The position numbers and the translations under genes are program-made. The notes under the pieces were generated by a model. The model was not told the origin of the DNA. It did not search any database and was given only the letters and a program-made list of their open reading frames with translations. Positions 10,184 through 21,245 of a stretch of 64,000 nucleotides of DNA are shown one piece after another. The stretch comes from Saccharum officinarum (lineage: Eukaryota > Streptophyta > Magnoliopsida > Poales > Poaceae): NCBI GenBank assembly GCA_020631735.1, contig CM036168.1, positions 103,374,036 through 103,438,035 on the forward strand, written 5' to 3'. Numbering within the stretch: the first letter of the stretch is position 1; every line of letters starts with the position of its first letter.

Positions 10184-10810
10184 CCCCTGTTTGGCTCTAG
10201 TGACTAAAAGTGACTAAAGGCTATTAAAACAGTTCAACAAAGACCAAACTACCCCTAATGAATGCACAAATCAGGGTGGAGGACCAGCAATGATGAAGGC
10301 ACTTTAGCCCACTTTATTACCTCTTAAGAGCATCTTCAACAGTTTGGCAAATTTGGTTTCTCAAATCTTGTTGTTTACTAACTCCCAAAATAATATAGGG
10401 AGAAAAAAAGATCGCATCTTCAACAGTTTAGCAAATTTCGTTTTTAAAACCTAAAAGCCCCGCTAAGAAACGAAGAGGCCTGCTAAGCGAATGAAGAGCC
10501 CCGCTAAGTAACGAAGAGCCCCGCTAAGCAACGAAGAGCCCCGCGAGAAAGACCGATGCCAAACAGATGCACGACTCTCTAACGCGCGCATATATGCGCC
10601 GATTACTCGCTCTTTTACCAATTTCCCAAAGATGCCAAACCCTTATACCAAACTATTAGAGAGGGATTTTTGAGTTTTTTTCAAAAAAAAACAAGGATGC
10701 CAAAGCTATTTGCAAAACTGTTGGAGATGCTCTTAGGGTACTAATGTGACTAAACTACTTTAGTCCCTTTTTAGTTAGTTTGTTTTAGGAGTGGTGAACC
10801 AAACAGGCCC
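10184..10810. mobile_element. MITE with CCTGTTTGG ends (outer)
   Basis: The left end CCCCTGTTTGGCTC and right end GAACCAAACAGGCCC are inverted versions of the CCTGTTTGG terminus seen in many grass MITEs. The arms share GACTAAA-rich sequence. It is interrupted by another MITE at 10327-10732. The superfamily is uncertain because I could not define a target duplication. Confidence 0.45.
10327..10732. mobile_element. Tourist-like MITE nested in another MITE
   Basis: The terminal inverted repeats are AGAGCATCTTCAACAGTTTG on the left and, on the opposite strand at the right end, GAGCATCTCCAACAGTTTTG. TTA flanks both sides (10324-10326 and 10733-10735), as for PIF/Harbinger-type Tourist elements, which duplicate a TWA trinucleotide. 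Internally it carries an array of GAAGAGCCCCGCTAAGCAAC units at about 10455-10550. It is non-coding. Confidence 0.6.
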
Positions 10811-11024
10811 TTGGTCTCCTGCCCTTAAGGCAAGGGCTCATATAGAGTTAACTGGGCCTGATCTGAATCATTTCTTTAATCTCGATCCGAGGCATTATCA
10901 GTACATATCGCTGCATCCTCTCAAATAAAAAAAGGACATATCGCTGCAGTTTTTAAAAATCATGACACACTTGCAGGCTGCACTTGCACGCTGCAGCCCA
11001 GAAACTTTGCACCAAGCTAGTAAG

Positions 11025-11543
11025 GGCATGTTTGGTTCATTTCGTTCCCCCATGTGGCTTGTCCCGCGCTCGTACCATAGTTGCTCTACTATGCTTGATC
11101 TCGCGGCGGACTCCTTTAAGGAGAGTGGGGGATCTAGCGATGGCAGAGAATGAGGTTGCGGACCTAAGGCGAGAGAGACTGACTGCAGACCGGTGAGGTG
11201 GGCGTGACCAGTGTGGGTGCCCACGGGGGAGAACGTGTCGACGGCGGCCGTGTCCTCCTCGTGGAGCGCTTGTGGGGTGTGGGATACGGAGGTCCGTGTG
11301 TGCTCTTCTAGTTCTAGGCTTCCTCTTCCGCGGCGGCGGGGAAGAAGTGGGTGGGCAGAGGTCGCTATTGCACGGGGGAGGAGGGAGCCACGGCGCTGGA
11401 TCCCGCAACCGCGCGAGGGAGGAGAGAGAGGGAGCCGCGCGACTCGGGAGGAGAGAGGGAGGGGCATGGGTTGTCTTTTTAGGCTTGTAGTCCCCTTTAG
11501 CCACCCCTAAGGGACTATAGGACTGAATCACGCCAAACAGGGA
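11025..11543. other. GC-rich segment with MITE-like ends
   Basis: GGGCATGTTTGGTTC at the left and CGCCAAACAGGG at the right are inverted and MITE-like. Between them is a GC-rich stretch (11100-11460) open in several frames on both strands, without recognisable motifs, so I do not call a gene. From 11544 to 11794 I see nothing identifiable. Confidence 0.35.
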
Positions 11544-12533
11544 AACTAAAAGGGACTAAAATGGAGAAACTATCGTGCAGTCCTATGGAACCAGGACCTA
11601 AGTAGTGCTACAGGCTCCAATAGTAGCATTTCAGCCTTGTACTCCGCACTACCCACTCTCTGAGAAGTGCCTGGCTTATTGAACCTACGAATTCGGCCTA
11701 CAGACCCTATCACGAGATAGCTGGAATCAATATCTCGCCGAACAGCAACCCTCTGCTAGAAATCAAAACCGATCACGAGCGCTCTGGCAGACTGTGTAAC
11801 ACCCCTAGTGTTAAGCATGCATTTGCACCTGCATTTTAGGAGCATAAGCATCATTTATGCATAACATGAGCATCACATGAAATAATGATGTGAAACATTT
11901 CTTTTGCAACATGTCTGCCTATGTTATGTTTCAATGTGTACCTATGCCATGCTCATGATTGTTATGCCATGATTGTCTTTGTTTGGTCACCAAATTAACT
12001 TAGAAATATTTAGAGTGCAAAACGAGGTCATGTTTATGTTAAGTACTTTGCTTAATTAAGTCACTAAGTCATAGTTGACCTAGGTAGGCCCTATAGTAGT
12101 TCTGTTTGACCTAGCATAAAAGTTTTGCTAAAGTACTCTTCTGCTAGTGGGCCCTTAATAAAAAGTGTAGATAATTTTATAAGGAACAAAAGTTATCTTT
12201 GGGTGAACTCATGAAAATGTCTCTAACATGTTCAAAAAGTACTCCAAAGTCCAAAACTAGGTGCTATTTTGGAAAGCTCCAAAAAAAATTCCCTAAGTCA
12301 TTTTCAAATGTGTGGATTTTTGGAAATTTATAATTCAAAAACTAGGCAAAATTAGACTATGACTCCTTAATATGAAATGTTCCTCTCTTCAAAATCTACA
12401 ACTTTTATTTTTGGAGAAATCCTTGAAAATGTTTCCAAATTGCTTTAAAATAAGGTTTTAGTGCTCTTTTGGGATTTTGAAAAATAGAAATAGAAAAAGG
12501 AAAAAGAAATAACACGCCTCAGCCCGCTCCAGC

Positions 12534-13295
12534 GCCCGAGCGCCACGCCGCACCCGCGCCCGCGCGCGCTCCCGCCTCGCTCCAACTGAGCCTCGCCGCA
12601 TGGCGGCCGGCCACTGGCGGTGGTGGGCGGTGGCCACGCTCCGACCGGCCGGCCGCGCCTTCAAGGTTGTCGGAGTTGCGCCCTGCTACTCCCCTCCTCA
12701 CTCCATCTGTCCCCCTCTCCCTTCTCCAGTTCAAAGAACCGAGCGGTGCTCTCGCCACCGCGCGCCGCCGCTACTCCACCGGCGATGTGCTCCTCCACCC
12801 GTGCCTCATTCTCCGATTCCTCTCGCCCACGGCTCTGCCTCGCTCTACTTCATCTTGTGCTCCAGCTCGCAGACGCCATCGTCAATAGTAAGGGGGTCGA
12901 TTTGGTCATTTTCCGCCACTGCGCCATGGCCGGAGCTCATGGTCCACGTCGCCGGCTCGTTGCGCTACCTCCCCCTCCTTTCTTTCTCGCGCTACGAGTT
13001 CACCTTGACACCGCGGTGCTCTCGTCCACCTCGCTGCGTCTCGCCGAGGTCAGGAATAGCGATATCGCCACCATGCAGCGTCACCGTCCGCCATGGCCGC
13101 CGTTCAGCTCGCACCGATGAGCCACGCGCTCCATTTTCTAGCTGGTTAGGTGTGGCTCGTCGAGGGGAGGCCAGCGATGTGACCTCGTCGCCGGTAACTT
13201 CGCCGACGACGAGTTATCGCCGGTCAACCTCGAGCCCTGCTTGGGTTCGGCTGACAGGCGGGTCCCATTCACCCACGGGTCCTGTCCACCAGTGA
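12534..13295 (+). other. GC-rich block inside copy A, no recognised protein
   Basis: An abrupt GC-rich, CpG-rich island in an AT-rich element. Several overlapping frames are open on both strands, with Pro/Arg/Ser-rich translations typical of GC-rich non-coding DNA. Copy B has a counterpart at 44650-45560 with little sequence similarity by eye. I treat it as non-coding (leader or promoter-like), not as a gene. Confidence 0.4.
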
Positions 13296-14289
13296 GCCTT
13301 GGTGCACACGCACCGAGTGCACCCAGCGTTTAGGTTTCGTTTGATTTTCGAAAATGATTTCGAGAAAATTTGTTTAATGCTTCCAAAAATCATAACTTGA
13401 GTTATAGGTGTCCAAAATTTGAAATTTTGTTGTGTTTGTCTTGAGTAGATCTACAGTTTAAAAATATGAAATGTCATTTTTGTGACACTTTTTTTTGTAG
13501 AGCTTTATTTAAATTGTTAATTGCTTGATAACTTGGAAAATGCACCACTAATTGTAGAAAGGTCAGAAAAATGTAATTCTAATTTTGTTAGTCTTGTGTT
13601 GATGTATAGATTCTTTGAAAAATATAAGTCATGCTATGTTTGTGGAAGAAAATGGTAGAGTGAATTAAGTGGATTAAATGTTAATTTCTTGTAAAATTGC
13701 TAGGGCCAAAAATATGTGAAATATTTTCTAGTGTTCATAGGATGTGTAGATAGTGGGAAAATATGAAATCTGTTGTCTGATACTTTTCATAGTACAGAGT
13801 ATTTTCATGTGCAATTGTGCCTGCTGGTTTGTTATTTTTCTGTAGGCTAAAATTCTTATCTTTTTGATCTGGAAATTTTATGGTAGACTCCTGTAGATAT
13901 GAGTAAGCTACTATAATTTTCTCATAATTTTCCGAGTGTTGAAAAGTAATGGCTTTGTTATGTTCTTTCTTTTAATAAGTAATAATTTATGGTTAAATGG
14001 ATGAATCCTATATTCGTGCATGATACTTTTGTATGTCTTTGGATGATGTGTGCTCTGCTAGTATGATTAGCTAAGTTCAAATTGAGGTTTGTTGATGCAG
14101 CAAGTAGTTGGTTAAGTAGCTTGCTTGTATGTGTGTATGCATGATTTATTTGTTAAAGTATGATTAATAAACTAGAGAGGAAATTTGCACCTACTCGGTC
14201 AAATGAAATGAAGTTACTAATCATTCATGAATTCATGATTCATCATGTGCAAGCATCCATCCTCACATACGCATATGCATTCATACAGG

Positions 14290-14450
14290 ATCGTTGGAGG
14301 AAGTGACGCTAGTGGAGTACGGAGTTCCCGAGGAGGCCGTGCAGCAGGAGGTGCCATCTCAGGGAGAACAAGAGGCCGGGGAACAAGACACTGAGCTTCT
14401 AGAGTGCCAGGACCATCAACCGTCTTCTTTCCTAAAAGGCAAGCCCCGTA
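14290..14450 (+). other. Exon-like acidic segment in copy A
   Basis: Preceded by an AG (TTCATACAG at 14282-14290) and followed by GGCAAGCCCCG. The open frame reads EEVTLVEYGVPEEAV and then Glu/Gln-rich residues. Copy B has the equivalent at 46212-46330 (EEVDVVEQASGEELSS...), again ahead of GGCAAGCCCCG. Position, acidity and flanks are kept while sequence has diverged, hinting at a spliced transcript. Function is unknown. Confidence 0.35.
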
Positions 14451-15939
14451 GCATTTTACTCCCAGTGGTTTGCAAATATCTAACTTGGGTCATTTTATGT
14501 TTGATGCATTATGTTATAGGAGTTGCTTGAAACTGTTGATGCATATCTACTATTTTATATTCCTTGACTACCATGATATATCCTATTATCCTGTTAAGTC
14601 TAGTATCGAAATATATGCTTAGCCATGCTTCGATCGTTAGAAGTGGGTGATTTCCTATCACCTACGCTTTAGGTGAATAAATGATCATGTTTAGCTATGT
14701 TGCTATCATGGGGGATAACCATATGTGGTTGGATGAATGGAAACCGGACGGAATGTTGGGCAGCAAGGCATGGGTGTTGTGTGCATGTAGTTTTCATCTG
14801 TGCCGATTAAGGACCATACCGTTGTCGGCCCTCAGTCTTTTTGAACGCATGCCTCAAATTTAGCTGGCCGAATGACTCTTTCTGACCGTGAAGCCTAGTA
14901 GCTCTATTCGGACCGGTGACCGAGATGCTGCCAAGACCACCTTGGGCCAGTTGACCGTTGGTAAGAATGCACTGACAACCCCGAAGTACAGTGGGCAGGC
15001 ATGACTTGATTGACCAGGTGCTAGAACAACCCTAGGTGTAAGGGTGCATGGCAGTCCTGCGACGTTATCTGAATAGTACCAAGGGTGACCTAAAGCGACC
15101 ATGACAGGGGAAGCGTGGTTTGTATGAGGAATAAATCACCAGCTGGTTAGTAATCGATTCGAATTTTCATTGCTCCTAGATAGTGAGCAACTGGACTAAG
15201 TTACTTCATCGTAGTAATGTGGTTATGGAACACAATGATGGTTATAATGATGATGTTGAAAAGGCTAAACCTGATATGGTTACTCTTGATTGATTATAAC
15301 TAATCAAGTGGATGATTTAGTATAGCTACTCACTTAGTATAATCAGGTTTCAACTATGAGCTGCTGCTAAATACTTAAATGAATTCTTACCTTATATTAT
15401 GTGTTTTCGCAAAAATGAGTCGAGCTAGCCCACTTATATAAAGCCTTGCATACTCCTTGGTGTCAGGTTATTTTTAGTTTAAGATGGGTAAGTCTAGCTG
15501 AGTACTTTCTCGTACTCAGGGTTCTATTCTCATTTGTTGCAGACGGTGAGATATACTATGGCTACTGTAAGAACTACTTCTACCCTGCTATGGGCGATGA
15601 AGAGTAGGACCAAGGGCAATGGTCATTCTGCATCTCTTATATCAATTGCTTTTGTTGGATGAGACCGTAGTCTGGTACTACTTTATTTAAACTCAATGTA
15701 TGTGTTGGATTTGAACTATTGCTTCTGCTATCTATCTACTTCGAACTAAGTATTGTAATAATACTATTTGAACTTCGATATATATTGAACAATGTGCAAA
15801 CTTTATGTAAGCATGCGAACTGTAATCGCTAAACCATTACAATCTTAGTTGTACGTTGAAAAAGTATTTGATCCTTCGAGATTTCGTAGATTACCGGGTT
15901 TATATGGACTCAAGTATATTGTTGACATTAATTAACGCA

Positions 15940-17500
15940 ATCGCTAAATAGCAACAACGCTAAAAATGCATGGTAATAAATTAACATGTCTCTAAATACT
16001 AGTCACCTTTTATATTTACCTATACTTCTTACCATGGAACTAGGTTGTCATCTCTAATGAATAAGCTTAGAAGTATATAAGTGGCATTATGATTTTATAT
16101 GACTAGGCAGAAATATAAATGATATAAAGATATGATCAATTAAGATTAAGAACAATTAAGAACATCTACAAGCGGATAGATAATTATACCACTGTAATAT
16201 TTTACCTAAAGTATTACCAGGTTGTCATTTATAATATTACCAGTGGAAATGTCTAGCTAAACTTCTATCTAGAGTATTGATAAACTTTATATTCATGTTA
16301 AAGAGAGTAAACCAATGTTATGCACTCTTACTCAATAACAGGGATAAGTCATATATATATATATATATATATATAGTAATGATCAGTCATCATAAATAAA
16401 TAAGTAGATACACTCTAAACTCCCTAACTATTACTAATAACGTAATCCAATCATAATATCAGAGGAATAATTCCTAAGTATTCAAGTTACATGTCAAGCT
16501 ACTATAACTAATAATCATCGTCAAGTAATACTACCATATGTCCCAGCCACAATGGAGCCATGAACAGGAAAAGTTGAGTTCAGAAACCTCTGATATACGA
16601 ATATATCCTTAACTAGACAATGCTGCTCTACCAATAATCCACTGCACAGGGGAGGACTACCGAGGACTCAATAGGCCTATAAAAGTCACACCCACGATTT
16701 ACCACATGACCCTGAACAACTAGAGGCATCCGCAGATATGCAAAGCATCTAAGCATCACGCTTACATAATGCATACCACTCATCTTATAGCCAAATAGAC
16801 GAGTGCTATACGAACATGTGATCGAACTAAATAGCAACCTAACTATACTAGAATTGAAGTAGACAATGAACAGTGCATTCAAGAACGTAATAAAGATGAA
16901 GAATAATGTTGATATTGCAATAATTGTGCAAATACATAATTACAATAAGAGCGAAGAACTAGAACATTACCAAAACTCCACACTCGCCAACGATCGGGAA
17001 TCCAAGCTAGGTTGACTCAGCTTGACTTCCTCTAGACCTGATGTAATTATGCTAAAGCTATAAACTAGAGGAACTCTAATGATCTAGGGTTTCTGGCTCC
17101 AGATGAACTGATCTTCAAATGACTTGATGCCTTCAAGGGGTCTGCCCCTATATTTATACCCCGGTGGAACGCACGCGAGCCATTGGATCAAATCGACTTC
17201 ACGTAGGGCTAGGATTGATCCTCAAGGTCGATAGAAGAATACTCCAGAAGCTCGTGGAAGGGGGGAGAAGGGGGTGGCCGCCCGGCCACCCCCCTGGTCG
17301 GCTGGCCCCACCTGGCAGGCACTAGACCTCAGCTTCGTTCCAGTGTCTTCTGGGGTCTTCTATAATATACTAGTATTTATCTCGCGGTGAAATTTCAAAA
17401 ATTCTTTTAATAATTAGGTATCTCTCTCCACTTTTTCTGCATAACTCCCTGCAAACATTAAAATTCAATAAAACTCACGAAATTCATCATATAACACCCT
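15940..17500 (-). mobile_element. LTR-like stretch in reverse orientation
   Basis: AT-rich DNA followed by a TATA box readable on the minus strand (GGGTATAAATATAGG around 17149-17163), with a GC-rich upstream block (17240-17320) containing the hairpin GGGGTGGCCGCCCGGCCACCCCC. This layout resembles a retrotransposon LTR read leftward. I could not define matching ends or a target duplication. An (AT)n run lies near 16351-16375. No coding sequence is recognised. Confidence 0.35.
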
Positions 17501-17739
17501 AGTTTTCTATGTTTTCATGTATTTTGATCATTCTTTCATGTTTATTTCACTATATATTGTTGATGTTAACGACCGTCAACATATATAATGATGACAGTCT
17601 CGATGGTTGTTTTCATGCTTGTGCTCTTATAAATTGGGTAGTTTTGTCACAAACTGCCACGACGAACCTTCGGACCTCGATGAGTCGTTGCCTCACACGG
17701 AACATGCTTGAATTTTTGTTTCAATCTCCACCTGCGCGC

Positions 17740-17746
17740 TATAAAT
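17740..17746 (+). promoter_or_regulatory. TATA box of the RALF-like gene
   Basis: TATAAAT lies 89 bases upstream of the start codon at 17835, with CTCACTC-type pyrimidine-rich leader sequence between, a normal plant core-promoter layout. Confidence 0.6.
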
Positions 17747-17834
17747 CAAGACGAAACCCTAAGGCGAAAACCACTCCTACTCGCTCATTCTCACCACTGC
17801 CACTGCCGCTGAAGACAGGGAGAAAGGAGAAGGC

Positions 17835-18167
17835 ATGGCGACCATCCGCACTCTATCCGTCGTCACCCTGCTGCTCACGTTGTGCTTCGCCGCCAACGCT
17901 TGCGCGGTCACAGGAAGGCAGCCCACGAATAGGTATATTTCGTACATGCCCGTGCCCCATGCCAGAGGCGGGAATGACGGGATCCCTCTGGGTTGTTCAG
18001 CTATAACCAAGTAAGCACGAGCTAAATCCTTGCATTCTCGATATCCTTCCCGCACGTACACTCATTGAGTTGCATCATGCAGATGTGCCGGCAGGCAGCC
18101 TCCAAACCTCCGCCGCCACCGACCACCAAAGGCGAGTGCCATGACGGTGGCCACAGTAGTATCATAG
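17835..18167 (+). CDS. RALF-like small secreted peptide, two exons
   Basis: Exon 1 is 17835-18010, intron 18011-18082 (GTAAG...GCAG), exon 2 18083-18167, giving 86 residues. Residues 1-24 form a signal peptide (MATIRTLSVVTLLLTLCF then AANACA). The mature part contains TNRYISY (residues 31-37) and GCSAITKC (53-60). YISY and GCS-I-x-C are hallmarks of RALF peptides, which in the family act in the apoplast through FERONIA-type receptor kinases and LLG co-receptors. Unlike typical RALFs it has two, not four, cysteines in the mature region, no RRxL-type pro-site, and a basic proline-containing tail; many RALFs are also intronless. The chosen ATG follows a TATA box at suitable distance. A Sirevirus is inserted 92 bases after the stop. 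It may be a divergent functional gene or a decaying copy. Confidence 0.55.
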
Positions 18168-18259
18168 TCGTAGGGCCTTATTGCTTTGCCGACCGACAAG
18201 CAGACAGCTTCGACGAAGGCTAACGCCAAGACGCTTGCCGCTGGGCTAAGGGTAGCTAC

Positions 18260-20099
18260 TAAAAGGTCTTGATGGCTAGAGGGGGGGTGAATAGCCTTTT
18301 AAAATTTTCTACAAAGACAAGCTAAACAAGTTTATCAATATAACAAATAGCGAGATGCGAGTTTTGCTTAGCCTACGGAGTGTTTGCAAGCCACCTAACC
18401 AATTCACAATTCTAGTGTTTGTACTCAACCGCACAAGTCAAACCGAGAAGGTAACTATAACTACAACTAGCAAGCTACACAAAGGAGCTACTATAACAAA
18501 GCTAACTAGCTAGCAAAGATAACTAAGAAAGTAATGCGGAGTTGAGTTGGGAGAGTTTCACCGAGGGGCGAAGTAATGAGCCAACCAATATGATCAACAA
18601 TGAATACCAAGATAACTGAACACTGGGATCAATCAATCACAACATGAAAGTGATGACACGAAGATTTATCCCGAGGTTCACGTGCTTGCCGGCACGCTAG
18701 TCCCCGTTGTGTCCCTCTTCACCACGTGGTTCGGTGGCTAATCGGTCTCACACCGAGCCTCTCAAAAGGCACCACAAGAACCTACCAAATGGCAAAAGGT
18801 TGCAAATGACACGAGCAATCCACTAACGTTGCCTTTGGCGCTTCGCCGAGGTAGGCACAAACCCCTCACAATCACCGGAGGTGGCCAAGAACAATCACCA
18901 ACTCTTGCCAATGCCTTCAAGCTGCTCCAAGCCATCTAGGTGGCGGTAACCACCAAGAGAAACAAGAATCCCGCAGCAAATCAACCACCAAGTGCCAACT
19001 AGATGCAATCTCACAATGCAAATGCACTTGGATCACTCAATCTCACTTCGAATATGCAAAGAAGCAAGAGAGATGAGTGGGAGGAGAGTTGCTTAGCTCA
19101 AAGTGCTCACAAGTATGTCAAATGTTCAAGAGTAAGAGCCTTGAGCCGACCAATGAGTATTTATAGACGTACCCCTTCGAATAGAGCCGTTAGAAACTTG
19201 AAACAATCGAAATCGCGCTGACTGGACACGCTGGTCCAACTGACCGGACGCGCCGGTCGCACAACGGCTAAGTCACGAAGCACCGACCGGACGCGCTGGT
19301 CGCGCAGACCGGACGCGCTAGGATCGACCGGATGCACTGGTCCCGTAACTGACCGGACGCGCTGGTCAAGCCTGAGCAGCGCACAACGAAACAATGACCG
19401 GACGCGCTGCAGAAGTGACCGGACGCCACAGTGCCAGCGTCTGGTTGGAGTCCAGTAAGCTCCCTGAATGACCGGACGTGTCCGGTCGAAAACTGAAATA
19501 TGCACAAACGCTGAACGCTGACTGGACGCGTCCGGTCAAACAGAGACCACGTCCGGTTCAGTGTCCGGTCACAACTGTGACCTCTGTTCGCCTCCGTTTC
19601 TTTTCCGACTTCCGGCATAGTGGAAAATAGTCATTTCAACTCCTCAAAAACACTCTCTACCGCTCAAACTCCACTGCCTTCGCAAACGTGCTAACACCAC
19701 CAAGTGATCACGTCATGTGCGAGTGTGTTAGCATTTTCACAATCATTTTTCAAGGCGTTATTAGTTCTATCCAAATGCATATGATTATGAAATGCACACC
19801 TAGAGGCACTTAGGAGTTCAATAGTCGCGTCATTCCCCTCTTTATAGTACGGCTATCTATCCTATAATGTAACCACACCCACTAGGTGTCTTGGTTACTA
19901 AAACACAACCCTTAAGCATATACCTTTGCCTTGATCATGTAGGGTTGCGTCCAAATCCAAGTGTGGCCATCATGATCACCATGTCCGTCTTGCCACCAAC
20001 CTTGGAATGTACTAATCCTCATATGCTACATACAACTTAGGCATAGGATTAGTACTTAGGCATTGTCACTAATTACCAACACCAAACATAGGACTTTCA
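18260..20099 (-). repeat. 3' LTR of Sirevirus 1
   Basis: 1840 bp; on the plus strand it starts TAAAAGGTCTTG (one change from TGAAAGG) and ends GGACTTTCA. A TATA box (rc of ATTTATA) lies near 19158-19164. Upstream of it on the minus strand is the array of CCGGACGCG-type motifs (19215-19580). Confidence 0.9.
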
Positions 20100-20830
20100 A
20101 TCTCCCCCTTGTTGGTAATTGGTGACAACCCTTTCACAAAGATGTTATAATAAAATTTTGATTGAAACCATATAACATTGTCCAAGCATATTACCATGTG
20201 TAAGAATTATGAACATGTGATCATGAATTCAAATTGATAGTAATGGCTCCCCCTACATGTATGCTATATGTTTGGATTTTGGAAGCATACATGTTAGATA
20301 GGAAAATATGGGAGCATTGACTATCAATAGGTGCTAAGTGTTTAAGATTATAGACCTTTGAAGCGTGATACCATCGGAGTAGCGATAAACACCATCTTAG
20401 CACCTTGTGTAGTTAGATTCCACTTGGAAAAGCACAAACATAACTAGAAACCTCGTGAGATCAACATTATAAGCAAGGCTCTAGTACCACTTTGAAAAAC
20501 ATGAAGCAAGAAAAATCTAACTACTTCCTATTCATGCTAGTACCTCAATATACCATTCAAATTATACTAGCAAGTCACCACACAAGCAATGTATCGGAGA
20601 AAAAGAAATGCATAACTATGCATCATTCATATGAAGTGCACATGGAAATGCAACATTCATGTTTAAGAGCGTGCTCCCCCTACTTGTGTGCTCAAAATTT
20701 TAGTTTATCCCCTTCTTTTATCAATTCTCCCCTTTAGGTTTTCTCCCCCTTTAGGATTTTCTCCCCCTTTAGAATCTATCTTTGTGAACAACATTTTTCT
20801 CCCCCTTTGGCACCAATGACCATAAGGGAC
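20100..20830 (-). promoter_or_regulatory. Multiple polypurine tracts of Sirevirus 1
   Basis: The tract next to the 3' LTR (rc of ATCTCCCCCTT at 20100-20110) is the functional-type PPT. Further copies of CTCCCCCTTTAGG-like tracts occur at about 20735-20815 and CTCCCCCTAC near 20670. Repeated PPTs upstream of the 3' LTR are a described Sirevirus feature. Confidence 0.75.
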
Positions 20831-21245
20831 CAATTTTAGATAGATTATCATGTTGAATTATGGGGTGAGGATCAAGTTTGTGATTCAACCTAGATTGCTT
20901 GCATAAGTGAAATGCTTCGGTTTGATCCAAGGGCAAGCTTCTTCACACCTCACTAGAAGGGTTATCATGCACCATGTTGAAGCAAATATTTAGACAAGTT
21001 TTCTAGATTAAACACTTAGGATCACAAGCTACTTAAACAAGTTATATGCTACCACTAGATCATAAAAATCATGGAAACAATAGTGGCACCATATAAACTT
21101 CAAATTCATTTGATTTTCATGAATGAGCCTAGAACATGTAAATTATGACTAAATGCACTAAACAAGTTCTTAGCATAGAATGTATGACATGTCAACCAAT
21201 TGTACCTTGGGGCTCGAAGGAGAGGCATGTCATATATGGGGTGCA

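Larger units (their letters stand above)
11795..15940 (+). mobile_element. Long LTR-like non-coding element, copy A
   Basis: Begins TGTAACACCCCTAGTG at 11795. It shares an ordered set of landmarks with copy B (43895 to about 47680): AT-rich leader, a GC-rich block (12520-13300), AT-rich middle, a short acidic exon-like segment ending AAAGGCAAGCCCCG, a TTAAGGACC segment, an AGCTGG...TTCGAAT segment, and a GGGTAAGTCT...GAGTAC segment followed by TTGTTGCAG. No gag or pol is present. It may be a solo LTR of a gypsy family with very long LTRs (Del/Tekay-like); this is my guess from the TGTAACACC start and size. The right boundary is approximate. Confidence 0.5.

Noticed and set aside
12534..13295. 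231-codon ORF in the GC-rich block as a host gene
   Set aside because: Several overlapping frames on both strands are open, composition is low-complexity, and copy B has no matching protein at the same place.
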